A DNA stretch of 5,437 nt from Pseudomonadota bacterium. GTDB taxonomy: Bacteria; Pseudomonadota; Gammaproteobacteria; JAKAQQ01. Location: contig JAKAQQ010000074.1 in assembly GCA_021819635.1 (NCBI GenBank), positions 1 to 5,437 on the forward strand, given 5' to 3'. The position numbers were made by a program, and so were the translations under genes. The notes under the pieces are model-generated. The model made no database searches and was not told the DNA's origin. It saw only the letters and a program-made list of their open reading frames with translations. Positions within the stretch are counted from its first letter, which is position 1; each line of letters starts with the position of its first letter. Positions 1-5,437 of this stretch are shown here, one piece after another.

Positions 1-255
1 TCGGTTGCGCTTTCCGGGATGACCGCCATCATGGGGGCGCCGGACCATAAGGTCGGCAGCAATGCCGACCAAGGCGCGGCCTATGTCTATGCCGACACCG
101 GCAGCGGCTGGAGCCAGACCACGGAGTTGACCGCCTCCGACGGTGCGGCGAACGACATGTTCGGTTCCTCGGTTGCGCTCTCTGGTGCCATCGCCCTGAT
201 GGGGGCGCCGCTTCGTACGGTCGGCGGCAATACCGACCAAGGCGCGGCCTACATA
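1..255 (+). repeat. Tandem FG-GAP coding repeat, 168-bp period
   Basis: Bases 1-87 and 169-255 are two copies of the same coding segment, offset by exactly 168 bp (56 codons). Both begin tcggttgcgct, share an atgggggcgccg block (31 and 199) and share gaccaaggcgcggccta (67 and 235). The linker at 88-168 encodes the usual between-repeat part (GWSQTTELTASDGAANDMFG), so the full period is one propeller blade. The copies differ mainly in the middle (DHKVGSNAD versus LRTVGGNTD). More blades probably lie upstream of the window. The close nucleotide identity suggests recent duplication or recombination between blades. Confidence 0.8.
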
Positions 256-1035
256 TTCGGCAACACCGATCTCAACCTGACCCTGAACACGCCGAGCACC
301 GTATCTCACGGGGTCGACTACACCGGTCAGGCGATCCTGACCAATAACGGCAACAGTGCGAGCCCGGCGTTGAGCGTGATCCTGCCGGTTCCCGGCGGTA
401 CGAGTTATGTAACCTCAAGCGCCACACAGGGGAGTTGCAACCAGGTTTCGGGTACGGTCACCTGCAACTTGGGCAGTCTCGCGGCCAACGGCGGCAGTGC
501 CAGCAGCAGCATCACACTTGAGGTGACGGCACCGGGGGGCACCGTGCTCAGCAACCATGCGGGTCTCGCCCTGAGCACCCCGGTCCTGAGCCAAGGTTCG
601 ACCACCACAGTGACTGTGCCGCCCGCCGTCACAGGGCTCGTGAACGCGAGCGTGACCGTGGGCCAGAGCGTGCCTGCGGAGAGCTTCACGATTGTCGGCA
701 CCGGCGCGCTCACGGTGAGCGTCGCCTCCTCGAATCCCACGCTTGTGCCGCATACGGGGCTCGACCTTTCTTCGGGCTGCGACACGAACGGCGCCTCGTG
801 CACCTTGGCCATCATCCCGGTTCCGGGTGAGGTGGGGACGGCCACAGTGACCGTCGCGGTGCAGGATGGCTACGGGCAGAAAGGAAGCGAAAGTTTCGTG
901 CTCACGGTCAAGGCCAAGCCGCCGAGCTCCGGGGGAGGCTCGGGAGGGGTAGGGTTTCTGATGCTGGCGTGGCTTGGGGTGGCGGTCGTGCTGCGCCGCA
1001 GGATGCGGGCGGGAGGGGACCTGCAACAGGGGTGA
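1..1035 (+). CDS. Secreted/surface FG-GAP and DUF11-like repeat protein with GlyGly-CTERM-like tail (5' partial)
   Basis: The reading frame is open from base 1, so the N-terminus, including any signal peptide, lies outside the window; 344 residues are visible and the stop is TGA at 1033. Residues 1-90 hold FG-GAP-type beta-propeller repeats (SVALSG, MGAP, DQGAAY, then a TASDGAA linker, then MFGSSVALSG). Residues about 91-205 resemble a DUF11 domain, including the signature TVTCNLGSLA. Residues about 211-305 form another Ig/cadherin-like beta domain (SVTVGQSV, VASSNPTLVP, TATVTVAVQDGYG). The C-terminus has GGGSGG at 311-316, a hydrophobic segment at 317-331 and RRR at 332-334, which matches the layout of GlyGly-CTERM sorting tails that rhombosortase is thought to process after type II secretion. 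Cysteine pairs in the second and third domains suit an oxidising, extracytoplasmic site. A role in adhesion or surface binding is only inference. The tail runs ten residues past the Arg cluster, slightly longer than usual. Confidence 0.85.
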   Translation, partial: SVALSGMTAIMGAPDHKVGSNADQGAAYVYADTGSGWSQTTELTASDGAANDMFGSSVALSGAIALMGAPLRTVGGNTDQGAAYIFGNTDLNLTLNTPSTVSHGVDYTGQAILTNNGNSASPALSVILPVPGGTSYVTSSATQGSCNQVSGTVTCNLGSLAANGGSASSSITLEVTAPGGTVLSNHAGLALSTPVLSQGSTTTVTVPPAVTGLVNASVTVGQSVPAESFTIVGTGALTVSVASSNPTLVPHTGLDLSSGCDTNGASCTLAIIPVPGEVGTATVTVAVQDGYGQKGSESFVLTVKAKPPSSGGGSGGVGFLMLAWLGVAVVLRRRMRAGGDLQQG

Positions 1036-1050
1036 GGGGGGTCTTGGGAA

Positions 1051-1086
1051 GAGGCGGACCTGCGGCGCCCGTCGCGGGTCCGTCTT
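1051..1086 (+). terminator. Candidate terminator hairpin after the surface-protein gene
   Basis: An inverted repeat lies 15 nt after the TGA stop. Bases 1051-1064 pair with 1073-1086 as a continuous 14-bp stem that includes four G-U pairs (1051/1086, 1054/1083, 1061/1076 and none elsewhere beyond one terminal wobble if counted loosely); the loop is the eight bases at 1065-1072. The core ggacc/ggtcc is perfect. Downstream is TTGGTTGCC, a poor U tract, so a weak intrinsic terminator or an RNA 3'-end stabilising hairpin are both possible. Position and stem length are the main support. Confidence 0.5.
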
Positions 1087-1142
1087 GGTTGCCTCTGTTG
1101 GATCCCGGGTTGGTGCCCGTCAATTGAAGCACTCGGAGCGTG

Positions 1143-1158
1143 GCATTGCGGGCAATGC
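1143..1158. repeat. Short perfect inverted repeat gcattgc/gcaatgc
   Basis: The arms 1143-1149 and 1152-1158 are exact reverse complements with only two bases between them; as a real hairpin it would be a 6-bp stem with a CGGG loop. It has no U tract on either strand. It could be a minor structure in the 3' region of either transcript or a protein-binding palindrome. No role can be assigned. Confidence 0.4.
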
Positions 1159-1356
1159 TCGACTTCCCGTCGATCAACCCGTCTCCGGCCGGTCAACACA
1201 CAGGAAATTCAACAGCGCCGTTTTCCGAGAAGAGGGGTTTCGGTTCCGTGTGCTTCGGCAGCAGGCACGAAGCCGCCGTGACCTCCCGCCGCGTCTCCAA
1301 GAACGCGGAACGCCGAGGGCTCGTCTCCCCTGAACCGCGGGGCGTGCGCCAAGCGT

Positions 1357-1401
1357 TCCTCCGATCCCCCGCCGAGAGGCCGCGCCCGTGGCGTCGGAGG
1401 A
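1357..1401. repeat. Inverted repeat with tcctccga/tcggagga arms
   Basis: The arms 1357-1364 and 1394-1401 are perfect 8-base reverse complements, separated by a GC-rich 29-base loop that may itself fold. It lies about 70 nt beyond the trpA stop in the direction of trp transcription. It could add to 3'-end structure of the trp mRNA, but no U tract follows and chance is not excluded in DNA this GC-rich. Confidence 0.3.
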
Positions 1402-1415
1402 CCGCGGGGGGTTGG

Positions 1416-1435
1416 ACGGCCGATGTTCGGCCCGT
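1416..1435 (-). terminator. Candidate hairpin at the end of the trp operon
   Basis: The arms ggccga (1418-1423) and tcggcc (1427-1432) pair perfectly around a three-base loop; two more pairs (1416/1435 and 1417/1434) form if base 1433 is bulged. It begins 35 nt past the trpA stop on the minus strand, the expected place for an operon-end hairpin. No U run follows (the next bases read C/A-rich), so it is not a textbook intrinsic terminator; it could be a Rho-associated end or an RNA-stabilising stem. Confidence 0.4.
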
Positions 1436-1469
1436 GGGCTGGGGAGGGGGGCGAGGAGCGCTGGGTGCC

Positions 1470-2258
1470 CTACGGGAGAATCGTCGCCGCCCGAAGCTCG
1501 GCGAGGTAGTCCGGGAGGGAGGCGGGCTCCTTCTCGAGCCGCTCGATGAGGGCCGAGCCCACGATCACCCCGCGGGCACCGGTGGCGAGGGCCCGGCGCA
1601 CGTGCTCGGGCCGGGCGATGCCGAAGCCCAGGAGCGCGGGCGGGGCCCCGAGTTGCGCGAGCCGGCGGACGACGGTCGCCGAGGGGTCGACCTCGCCGCG
1701 GTCGACACCGGTGATGCCCTTGCGGGTGACCACGTAGGTGTATTCGCGGCCGGTGCGGGCGATGCCCTCGAGCGTGTTCTCGGGCGCGTTCGGCGGCGCG
1801 ATGAGAACCGGGGCCACGCCCGCCGTCCGGGCGGCCTCGGCGAAGGGGGCGATCTCCTCGAGCGGAACGTCGGGGACGAGGACCGCGTCGATTCCGGCCG
1901 CGGCCGCCCGGGCGTAGAACGATCCGAGTCCCCGGGCGTGGACGAGATTGGCGTAAACGAGGAGCCCGATCGGGAGTTCGGGGTGACGGCGGCGAAGCTC
2001 GGCCACGAGCTCGAGGCCGCGGGCGACGGTCGTCCCCGTCTGCCGCGCGCGCAGTGCCGCGCGCTGGATCGTGGGGCCGTCGGCGACGGGGTCCGAGAAG
2101 GGCAGCCCGACCTCGAGGGCGTCGGCGCCGGCGGCGAGGGTCTCGAGGACGCGGGCGCCCGTTGCGGGATCGGGGTCACCGAGGACCGCGAAGGGGACGA
2201 GAGCCCCGCGGCCCTCGCCGTCGAGGCGCCGGAAGAGTCGCGTGAACCGGCCGCTCAT
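1470..2258 (-). CDS. trpA: Tryptophan synthase alpha subunit
   Basis: Cleaves indole-3-glycerol phosphate to indole and glyceraldehyde 3-phosphate; the indole passes through a tunnel to TrpB in the cytosolic alpha2beta2 complex. The product has 262 residues, close to the family's usual 260-270. It is a TIM barrel with the catalytic pair E49 ([11 protein letters not shown]) and D60 (VADGPTIQ), numbered as in the E. coli enzyme. Y175 (YTYVV), T183 in the mobile loop 6 (RKGITG), G213 (GFGI) and G234-S235 (VGSAL) of the phosphate site also fall at E. coli positions, so the chain is collinear to there. The ATG start at 2258 overlaps the trpB stop as ATGA and has GGGGAGG seven bases upstream. It is the last trp gene and ends in TAG. 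It contains no tryptophan residue. No damage is seen. Confidence 0.98.
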   Translation of the reverse strand: MSGRFTRLFRRLDGEGRGALVPFAVLGDPDPATGARVLETLAAGADALEVGLPFSDPVADGPTIQRAALRARQTGTTVARGLELVAELRRRHPELPIGLLVYANLVHARGLGSFYARAAAAGIDAVLVPDVPLEEIAPFAEAARTAGVAPVLIAPPNAPENTLEGIARTGREYTYVVTRKGITGVDRGEVDPSATVVRRLAQLGAPPALLGFGIARPEHVRRALATGARGVIVGSALIERLEKEPASLPDYLAELRAATILP

Positions 2259-3475
2259 CGTCCCGCCTCCCCGTCGAGGAGGGCCGCGACGTGACCGAGA
2301 TCCTTGTCGCCACGTCCGGAGAGATTGACGACGACGAGCCGTGCGCGCTCCGGCTCGTCGCGGGCCTCCCGGGCGACGGCGGCGAGCGCGTGGGCGGACT
2401 CAAGGGCGGGAAGAATACCCTCCGTGCGGGCCAAGGCGACGAAGGCCTCGAGCGCCTCGCGGTCTTCGGCCGCGGTGTAGCGTGCGCGGCCCGTGGCCTG
2501 GAGGTGCGCGTGCTCGGGTCCGACCCCGGGGTAGTCGAGCCCGGCGGACACCGAGTGCGACTCCTGCACCTGTCCCTCCTCGTCCTGAAGGAGGAGGCTT
2601 CGCATGCCGTGGAGGATCCCCGGCCGTCCCCGGGCGAGGGTGGCCCCGTGCCGTCCGGTCTCGAGCCCCTCGCCTCCGGCTTCGACGCCGAGGAGGTCCA
2701 CGCCGGGATCGTCGAGGAACGCCGCGAAGATACCGAGAGCGTTCGAACCTCCGCCGACGCAGGCGGCGACGAGATCGGGGAGGCGTCCTTCACGCTCGAG
2801 AATCTCGGCGCGTGTCTCCTCCCCAATGACGCGCTGGAACGCGCCCACCATCGCGGGGAAGGGATGGGGGCCGGCCACCGTCCCGACGAGGTAATGGGTG
2901 TCCTCGTAGCTCTCCGACCAGTCGCGGAGCGCCTCGTTCATGGCGTCCTTGAGCGAGGCCGAGCCCGAGGCGACCGGGACGACACGGGCGCCGAAGAGCT
3001 TCATACGGAAGACGTTCGGGGCCTGGCGGCGGCAGTCCTTCTCGCCCATGTAGACGACGACCTCCTTGCCGAAAAGCGCCCCGGCCATGGCGACGGCGAC
3101 GCCGTGCTGGCCCGCGCCGGTCTCGGCGATCACCCGCCGCTTGCCCGTGCGGTGGGCGAGGAGCATCTGGCCGAGGACCTGATTGGTCTTGTGCGCGCCT
3201 CCGTGAAGAAGATCCTCCCGTTTGAGGTAGAGGACGGTGTGTGTGTCGGCGAGGAACCGCCGGGTGCGGGTGAGTGGGGTGGGCCGTCCGGCGTAGCGCC
3301 GCAGGAGCTCGTCGAGCTCGGCCCGGAAGGAGGGGTCGTCGCGATGGCGGAGGAACGCGTCCTCGAGGGCGACGAGCGGCGGGACGAGAATCTCGGGAAC
3401 GTAGCGGCCGCCGAATTCGCCGTAATGCCCCGCGGCGGGAATGAGGGGGGACGGGGCGGGGGGGACGAAGCTCAT
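2255..3475 (-). CDS. trpB: Tryptophan synthase beta subunit (PLP-dependent)
   Basis: Condenses indole with L-serine to give L-tryptophan using pyridoxal phosphate, in complex with TrpA. The 406-residue product begins [10 protein letters not shown], then reaches the family N-terminal motif [10 protein letters not shown] (19-28). The PLP lysine is K96 in [10 protein letters not shown]118 in AETGAGQHG is the catalytic glutamate. GGGSNA (241-246) binds the cofactor phosphate, [12 protein letters not shown] (311-322) is the conserved TrpB1 segment, E359 lies in GILPALES and S386 in SGRGDKD contacts the pyridine nitrogen. These mark a canonical TrpB1, not the TrpB2 type. A longer in-frame start exists upstream, at 3673, but that extension is an Arg/Pro-rich shadow of trpF; ATG 3475 overlaps the trpCF stop as ATGA, has AAGAGGA upstream and gives the normal family length. 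It contains a single Trp, W186. Confidence 0.98.
   Translation of the reverse strand: MSFVPPAPSPLIPAAGHYGEFGGRYVPEILVPPLVALEDAFLRHRDDPSFRAELDELLRRYAGRPTPLTRTRRFLADTHTVLYLKREDLLHGGAHKTNQVLGQMLLAHRTGKRRVIAETGAGQHGVAVAMAGALFGKEVVVYMGEKDCRRQAPNVFRMKLFGARVVPVASGSASLKDAMNEALRDWSESYEDTHYLVGTVAGPHPFPAMVGAFQRVIGEETRAEILEREGRLPDLVAACVGGGSNALGIFAAFLDDPGVDLLGVEAGGEGLETGRHGATLARGRPGILHGMRSLLLQDEEGQVQESHSVSAGLDYPGVGPEHAHLQATGRARYTAAEDREALEAFVALARTEGILPALESAHALAAVAREARDEPERARLVVVNLSGRGDKDLGHVAALLDGEAGR
2266..2272 (-). promoter_or_regulatory. Ribosome binding site of trpA
   Basis: GGGGAGG on the minus strand, inside the last codons of trpB, seven bases before the trpA ATG. It supports the ATG at 2258 and, with the ATGA overlap, translational coupling that keeps alpha and beta subunits near equal amounts. 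Confidence 0.8.
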
Positions 3476-4872
3476 GGGGCGGGGGTCCTCTTGCCGGGGG
3501 CGTGACGGAGGGCGGTGAACAGAGCGTCGAGACGGGCGGGGTCCTTGAGACCAGGACGGGTCTCGACGCGGGAGTTGACGTCGACGATCGCGGGGCCAAG
3601 GACGGCGGCGGCGGCGGCGTTGTCGGGACCGATGCCGCCGGCGAGGCCGAAGCGGGGAAAGCGCGTGCGCCAACGGGCGACGTGCCCGGCGTCGAAGGGG
3701 CGTCCGCTGCCGCCGAGGCCACCGCCGCCGCGGCGGTCGAGAAGGACAAGGTCAACCGCTCCGGCGTCGAGATCCACCTCCCCGGGATCGCCTTCCGCGT
3801 CGACGGCCCGCCAGAGCGCGACGGTTTCGGGCAGGCGGGCGCGCAACCGCTCCTGGTAGCCGGCGTCCTCGTGCCCGTGGAGCTGCACGGCGGCGAGCGG
3901 AAGTCTCCGTGCGAGGGCGAGAACCTCGGTCTCCGGAAGGTCGGCGACCACCGCCACCCAGGAAAGAGGTGCCGAGCGGGCGAGGGCGTGGGCGGCTTCG
4001 GGCTCAAGGCACCGCGGTGAGGAGGGCACGAAGTTGAGGCCGCCGTGGCTCGCCCCCCGCGCGCGGGCGTGGGACGCGTCCTCTTCACGTGTGAGACCGC
4101 AGACCTTGACCGGACCGTGGACGAGCGCGGCGGCGGCGCGGGCGGGGTCGGCGGCCTGCATCACGCTGCCGCCGACGAGGAAGGCGTCGACGGCGGGGGC
4201 GGCCGCGAGGATCTCGGAGCGGCGGGCGTAGCCCGATTCGGCGACGAGGAGCGCGGAGCGGGGCACGAGGGGCGCAAGCCGCCCGACGGTTGCGAGATCC
4301 ACCCGAAGCGTGCGGAGATTGCGGTTGTTGACGCCGACGAGGTCGGCGCCGAGCCGCCGGGCCCGCTCGAGTTCGTTCGCGTCGTGGACCTCCGTGAGGA
4401 CGTCCATGCCGTAGCGGCGGGCGACGGTGCGGCAGGCCTCGTAAGTTGCGTCGTCGAGCACCGAGAGCATGAGAAGCACGGCGTCCGCACCGTGGACGCG
4501 GGCCTCGAGGACTTCGTAGGCGTCGACGATCACGTCCTTGCGAAGGAGCGGAAGATCCACCGCGGCGCGCACGGCGGCGAGATCGGCGAGGGTGCCGCCG
4601 AAGAAACGCTCCTCGGTCAGCACCGAGAGGGCGTCGGCGAACGGAGCGAGCGCCCGGGCGAGGGCCACCGGGTTGTAGCGCGGGCGCAGGATCCCGGCCG
4701 AGGGTGAAGCCCGCTTGCACTCGAAGACGAAGCGGGGGCCGGAGGCGGCCAGGGCGGTGCGGAGCCGACGCGGGGTCGGCTCCGCACGCGCGGCGAGGAG
4801 GGCCTCCGGCGTCTCGGCGCGGCGGCGGCGGACGATCTCGTGCTTGTGGGCGACGAGGGCGTCAAGCGCCAC
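3472..4872 (-). CDS. trpCF: Bifunctional indole-3-glycerol phosphate synthase / phosphoribosylanthranilate isomerase (TrpC-TrpF fusion)
   Basis: Performs two consecutive steps: the C-terminal TrpF half isomerises phosphoribosyl-anthranilate to CdRP, and the N-terminal TrpC half closes the indole ring to indole-3-glycerol phosphate. The product has 466 residues (E. coli fusion about 453) with two TIM barrels. TrpC half, about 1-253: E51 and K53 in [10 protein letters not shown]112 in LRKD, E161 in LTEV, N182-N183 in NNRN, E212-S213 in AESG. TrpF half, about 255-460: C258 in [14 protein letters not shown] and SSPRC (276-288), QLHGHED (330-336), catalytic D379 in [14 protein letters not shown] (410-418), DVNSRVE (431-437). 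No stop or frameshift divides the halves. The start is taken as GTG 4872, which gives [14 protein letters not shown], the normal N-terminal helix, with GGGAG seven bases upstream; the frame is open further upstream but that part is a trpD shadow. It overlaps trpD by 11 nt and trpB by 4 nt. Confidence 0.97.
   Translation of the reverse strand: MALDALVAHKHEIVRRRRAETPEALLAARAEPTPRRLRTALAASGPRFVFECKRASPSAGILRPRYNPVALARALAPFADALSVLTEERFFGGTLADLAAVRAAVDLPLLRKDVIVDAYEVLEARVHGADAVLLMLSVLDDATYEACRTVARRYGMDVLTEVHDANELERARRLGADLVGVNNRNLRTLRVDLATVGRLAPLVPRSALLVAESGYARRSEILAAAPAVDAFLVGGSVMQAADPARAAAALVHGPVKVCGLTREEDASHARARGASHGGLNFVPSSPRCLEPEAAHALARSAPLSWVAVVADLPETEVLALARRLPLAAVQLHGHEDAGYQERLRARLPETVALWRAVDAEGDPGEVDLDAGAVDLVLLDRRGGGGLGGSGRPFDAGHVARWRTRFPRFGLAGGIGPDNAAAAAVLGPAIVDVNSRVETRPGLKDPARLDALFTALRHAPGKRTPAP
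3486..3492 (-). promoter_or_regulatory. Ribosome binding site of trpB
   Basis: AAGAGGA on the minus strand, embedded in the last codons of trpCF, ten bases before ATG 3475. It decides the trpB start against the longer upstream in-frame ATG. The spacer is C-rich and slightly long, so expression may depend on ribosomes finishing trpCF at the overlapping ATGA. Confidence 0.7.
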
Positions 4873-5437
4873 GGCCGTGCTCCCGCTGGAGGGCGAGGAC
4901 GCGCTCGGCCGCCCCCGAACGAAGCGCCGCCCGGGCCTCGGCGATCCCCGCCGCGAGATCCCGGACCAGGCCCGCGGTCCAGAGCAGGGCGGCGGTGTTG
5001 AGAAGGACGGCGTCGCGGTAGGCGGGCGGGCCCTCGCCTGCGAGCAACGCCTCGAGCGCCCGGGCGTTCGTCTCGGGGCTCCCGCCGGCGAGCGACGCGA
5101 GGGGACGACGTTCGAGCCCGGCCTCCTCCGGTGCGAGCACGAGCTCCTCGATCGTGCCTTCGTGGAGGCGGGCGACGGTGCTCGGGGCGTGGAGGGCAAG
5201 CTCGTCGAGCCCCGCTCCGTGGACGACGAGCGCGCGGCGGACCCCGAGGTGCGCGAGGGCTTCGGCCAGGGGGCGGACGCGGCGCGGGTCGTAGACGCCG
5301 ACGAGCTGGACGGGCGGGGCCGCGGGGTTGGTGAGCGGGCCGAGAAGGTTGAAGACGGTGCGCACGCCGAGCGCGCGGCGCACCGGCATGGCGTGCGCCG
5401 TCCCCGGGTGATAGAGAGGGGCGAGGAGAAAAGATCG
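4862..5437 (-). CDS. trpD: Anthranilate phosphoribosyltransferase (5' partial)
   Basis: Transfers phosphoribosyl from PRPP to anthranilate, the second step of the tryptophan branch. The window edge cuts the gene; 191 C-terminal residues are visible out of a usual 330-345. The frame is open through the edge: residues before the internal Met (LAPLYHPGTAHAMPVR, 5-20) match the family's anthranilate-binding segment, whose arginine is R20 here, so that Met is not the start. GPLTNP (33-38) and the acidic metal-binding pair D78-E79 in GLDELALHAP are present. The glycine-rich PRPP loop near the N-terminus (GTGGD in the family) would lie beyond the edge. Whether trpD is fused to trpG, as in enteric bacteria, cannot be seen. 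It ends in TGA at 4864-4862 inside the start of trpCF (11-nt overlap). Confidence 0.97.
   Translation of the reverse strand, partial: RSFLLAPLYHPGTAHAMPVRRALGVRTVFNLLGPLTNPAAPPVQLVGVYDPRRVRPLAEALAHLGVRRALVVHGAGLDELALHAPSTVARLHEGTIEELVLAPEEAGLERRPLASLAGGSPETNARALEALLAGEGPPAYRDAVLLNTAALLWTAGLVRDLAAGIAEARAALRSGAAERVLALQREHGRGA
4880..4884 (-). promoter_or_regulatory. Ribosome binding site of trpCF
   Basis: GGGAG on the minus strand within the trpD 3' end, seven bases before GTG 4872. There is no ATG or TTG in frame near the expected TrpC N-terminus, and this site is the main support for the GTG start. Confidence 0.7.

Larger units (their letters stand above)
1036..1469. other. Convergent intergenic region, no supported gene
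   Basis: This 434-bp stretch separates the 3' ends of two convergent genes. Frames open across it show no recognisable domain, are Arg/Pro-rich, and run on as antisense frames into trpA, so I call no gene. The GC content drops to about 55% around 1201-1260. Its main content is inverted repeats, listed separately at 1051-1086, 1143-1158, 1357-1401 and 1416-1435, which suits transcription ends from both sides. I see no tRNA, no promoter of quality and no mobile-element ends. Confidence 0.7.

Noticed and set aside
870..1199. Minus-strand open frames covering the spacer and the end of the surface-protein gene
   Set aside because: They are antisense to the GlyGly-CTERM-like tail, are Pro/Arg-rich, and have no domain or convincing start.
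1160..1260. Possible promoter in the lower-GC part of the spacer (TTGACC on the minus strand)
   Set aside because: No matching -10 box at suitable spacing, and no gene downstream on that strand within the window.
1140..2294. A 384-codon plus-strand frame spanning the spacer and antisense to trpA
   Set aside because: Most of it mirrors trpA; the product is Gly/Arg/Glu-rich without a domain, and no good ribosome binding site precedes its start.
2291..3505. A 404-codon open frame on the plus strand opposite trpB
   Set aside because: It lies fully antisense to a TrpB with all motifs intact; such long antisense frames arise from strong GC bias at third codon positions. It shows no recognisable domain.
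3476..3673. Upstream extension of trpB by 66 residues
   Set aside because: The extension is Arg/Pro-rich and overlaps the conserved end of TrpF; the ATGA start at 3475 fits the family length.
4873..5199. Upstream extension of trpCF to an ATG at 5199
   Set aside because: The extra 109 residues are Ser/Pro/Arg-rich and out of frame with the real trpD beneath them; the GTG at 4872 with its Shine-Dalgarno sequence gives the family length.

Overview
The window is GC-rich bacterial DNA with two unrelated neighbours that converge. On the left (1-1035, plus strand) is the 3' end of a gene for a large extracytoplasmic surface or secreted protein. On the right (1470-5437, minus strand) is the 3' part of a tryptophan biosynthesis operon, in transcription order trpD (5' end cut by the window edge), trpCF (one fused bifunctional gene), trpB, trpA. 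Between them is about 434 bp with no convincing gene but several inverted repeats.

The likely source is a high-GC gammaproteobacterium or a close relative. This is inferred from three things. TrpC and TrpF are fused in one chain of the length and layout of the E. coli enzyme. TrpA places its key residues (E49, D60, Y175, T183, G234, S235) at the same numbers as the E. coli enzyme. The plus-strand protein ends in a GlyGly-CTERM-like tail, a sorting signal best known in Gammaproteobacteria. The genus cannot be named from the sequence. The trp genes look markedly more GC-rich (roughly 70-80% in sampled lines) than the surface-protein gene (about 62-67%), and the spacer falls to about 55% in one line, so the two sides may differ in history.

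The trp genes work as one translationally coupled unit. trpD overlaps trpCF by 11 nt, and trpCF/trpB and trpB/trpA each overlap by 4 nt (ATGA). Each internal start has a Shine-Dalgarno sequence inside the preceding gene. Together the products catalyse every step from anthranilate to tryptophan: TrpD makes phosphoribosyl-anthranilate, TrpF isomerises it, TrpC closes the indole ring, and TrpA/TrpB form the alpha2beta2 synthase. All expected catalytic residues that can be checked are present, so the pathway looks intact. trpE, trpG and any leader or attenuator would lie beyond the right edge.

The surface protein shows FG-GAP repeats (a 168-bp repeat unit), then a DUF11-like domain, then a second Ig/cadherin-like beta domain, then the Gly-rich, hydrophobic, Arg-rich tail. 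I found no undescribed defence, mobile or RNA system. The points most worth a second look are the enteric-style fused operon in such a GC-rich setting and the putative rhombosortase substrate next to it.
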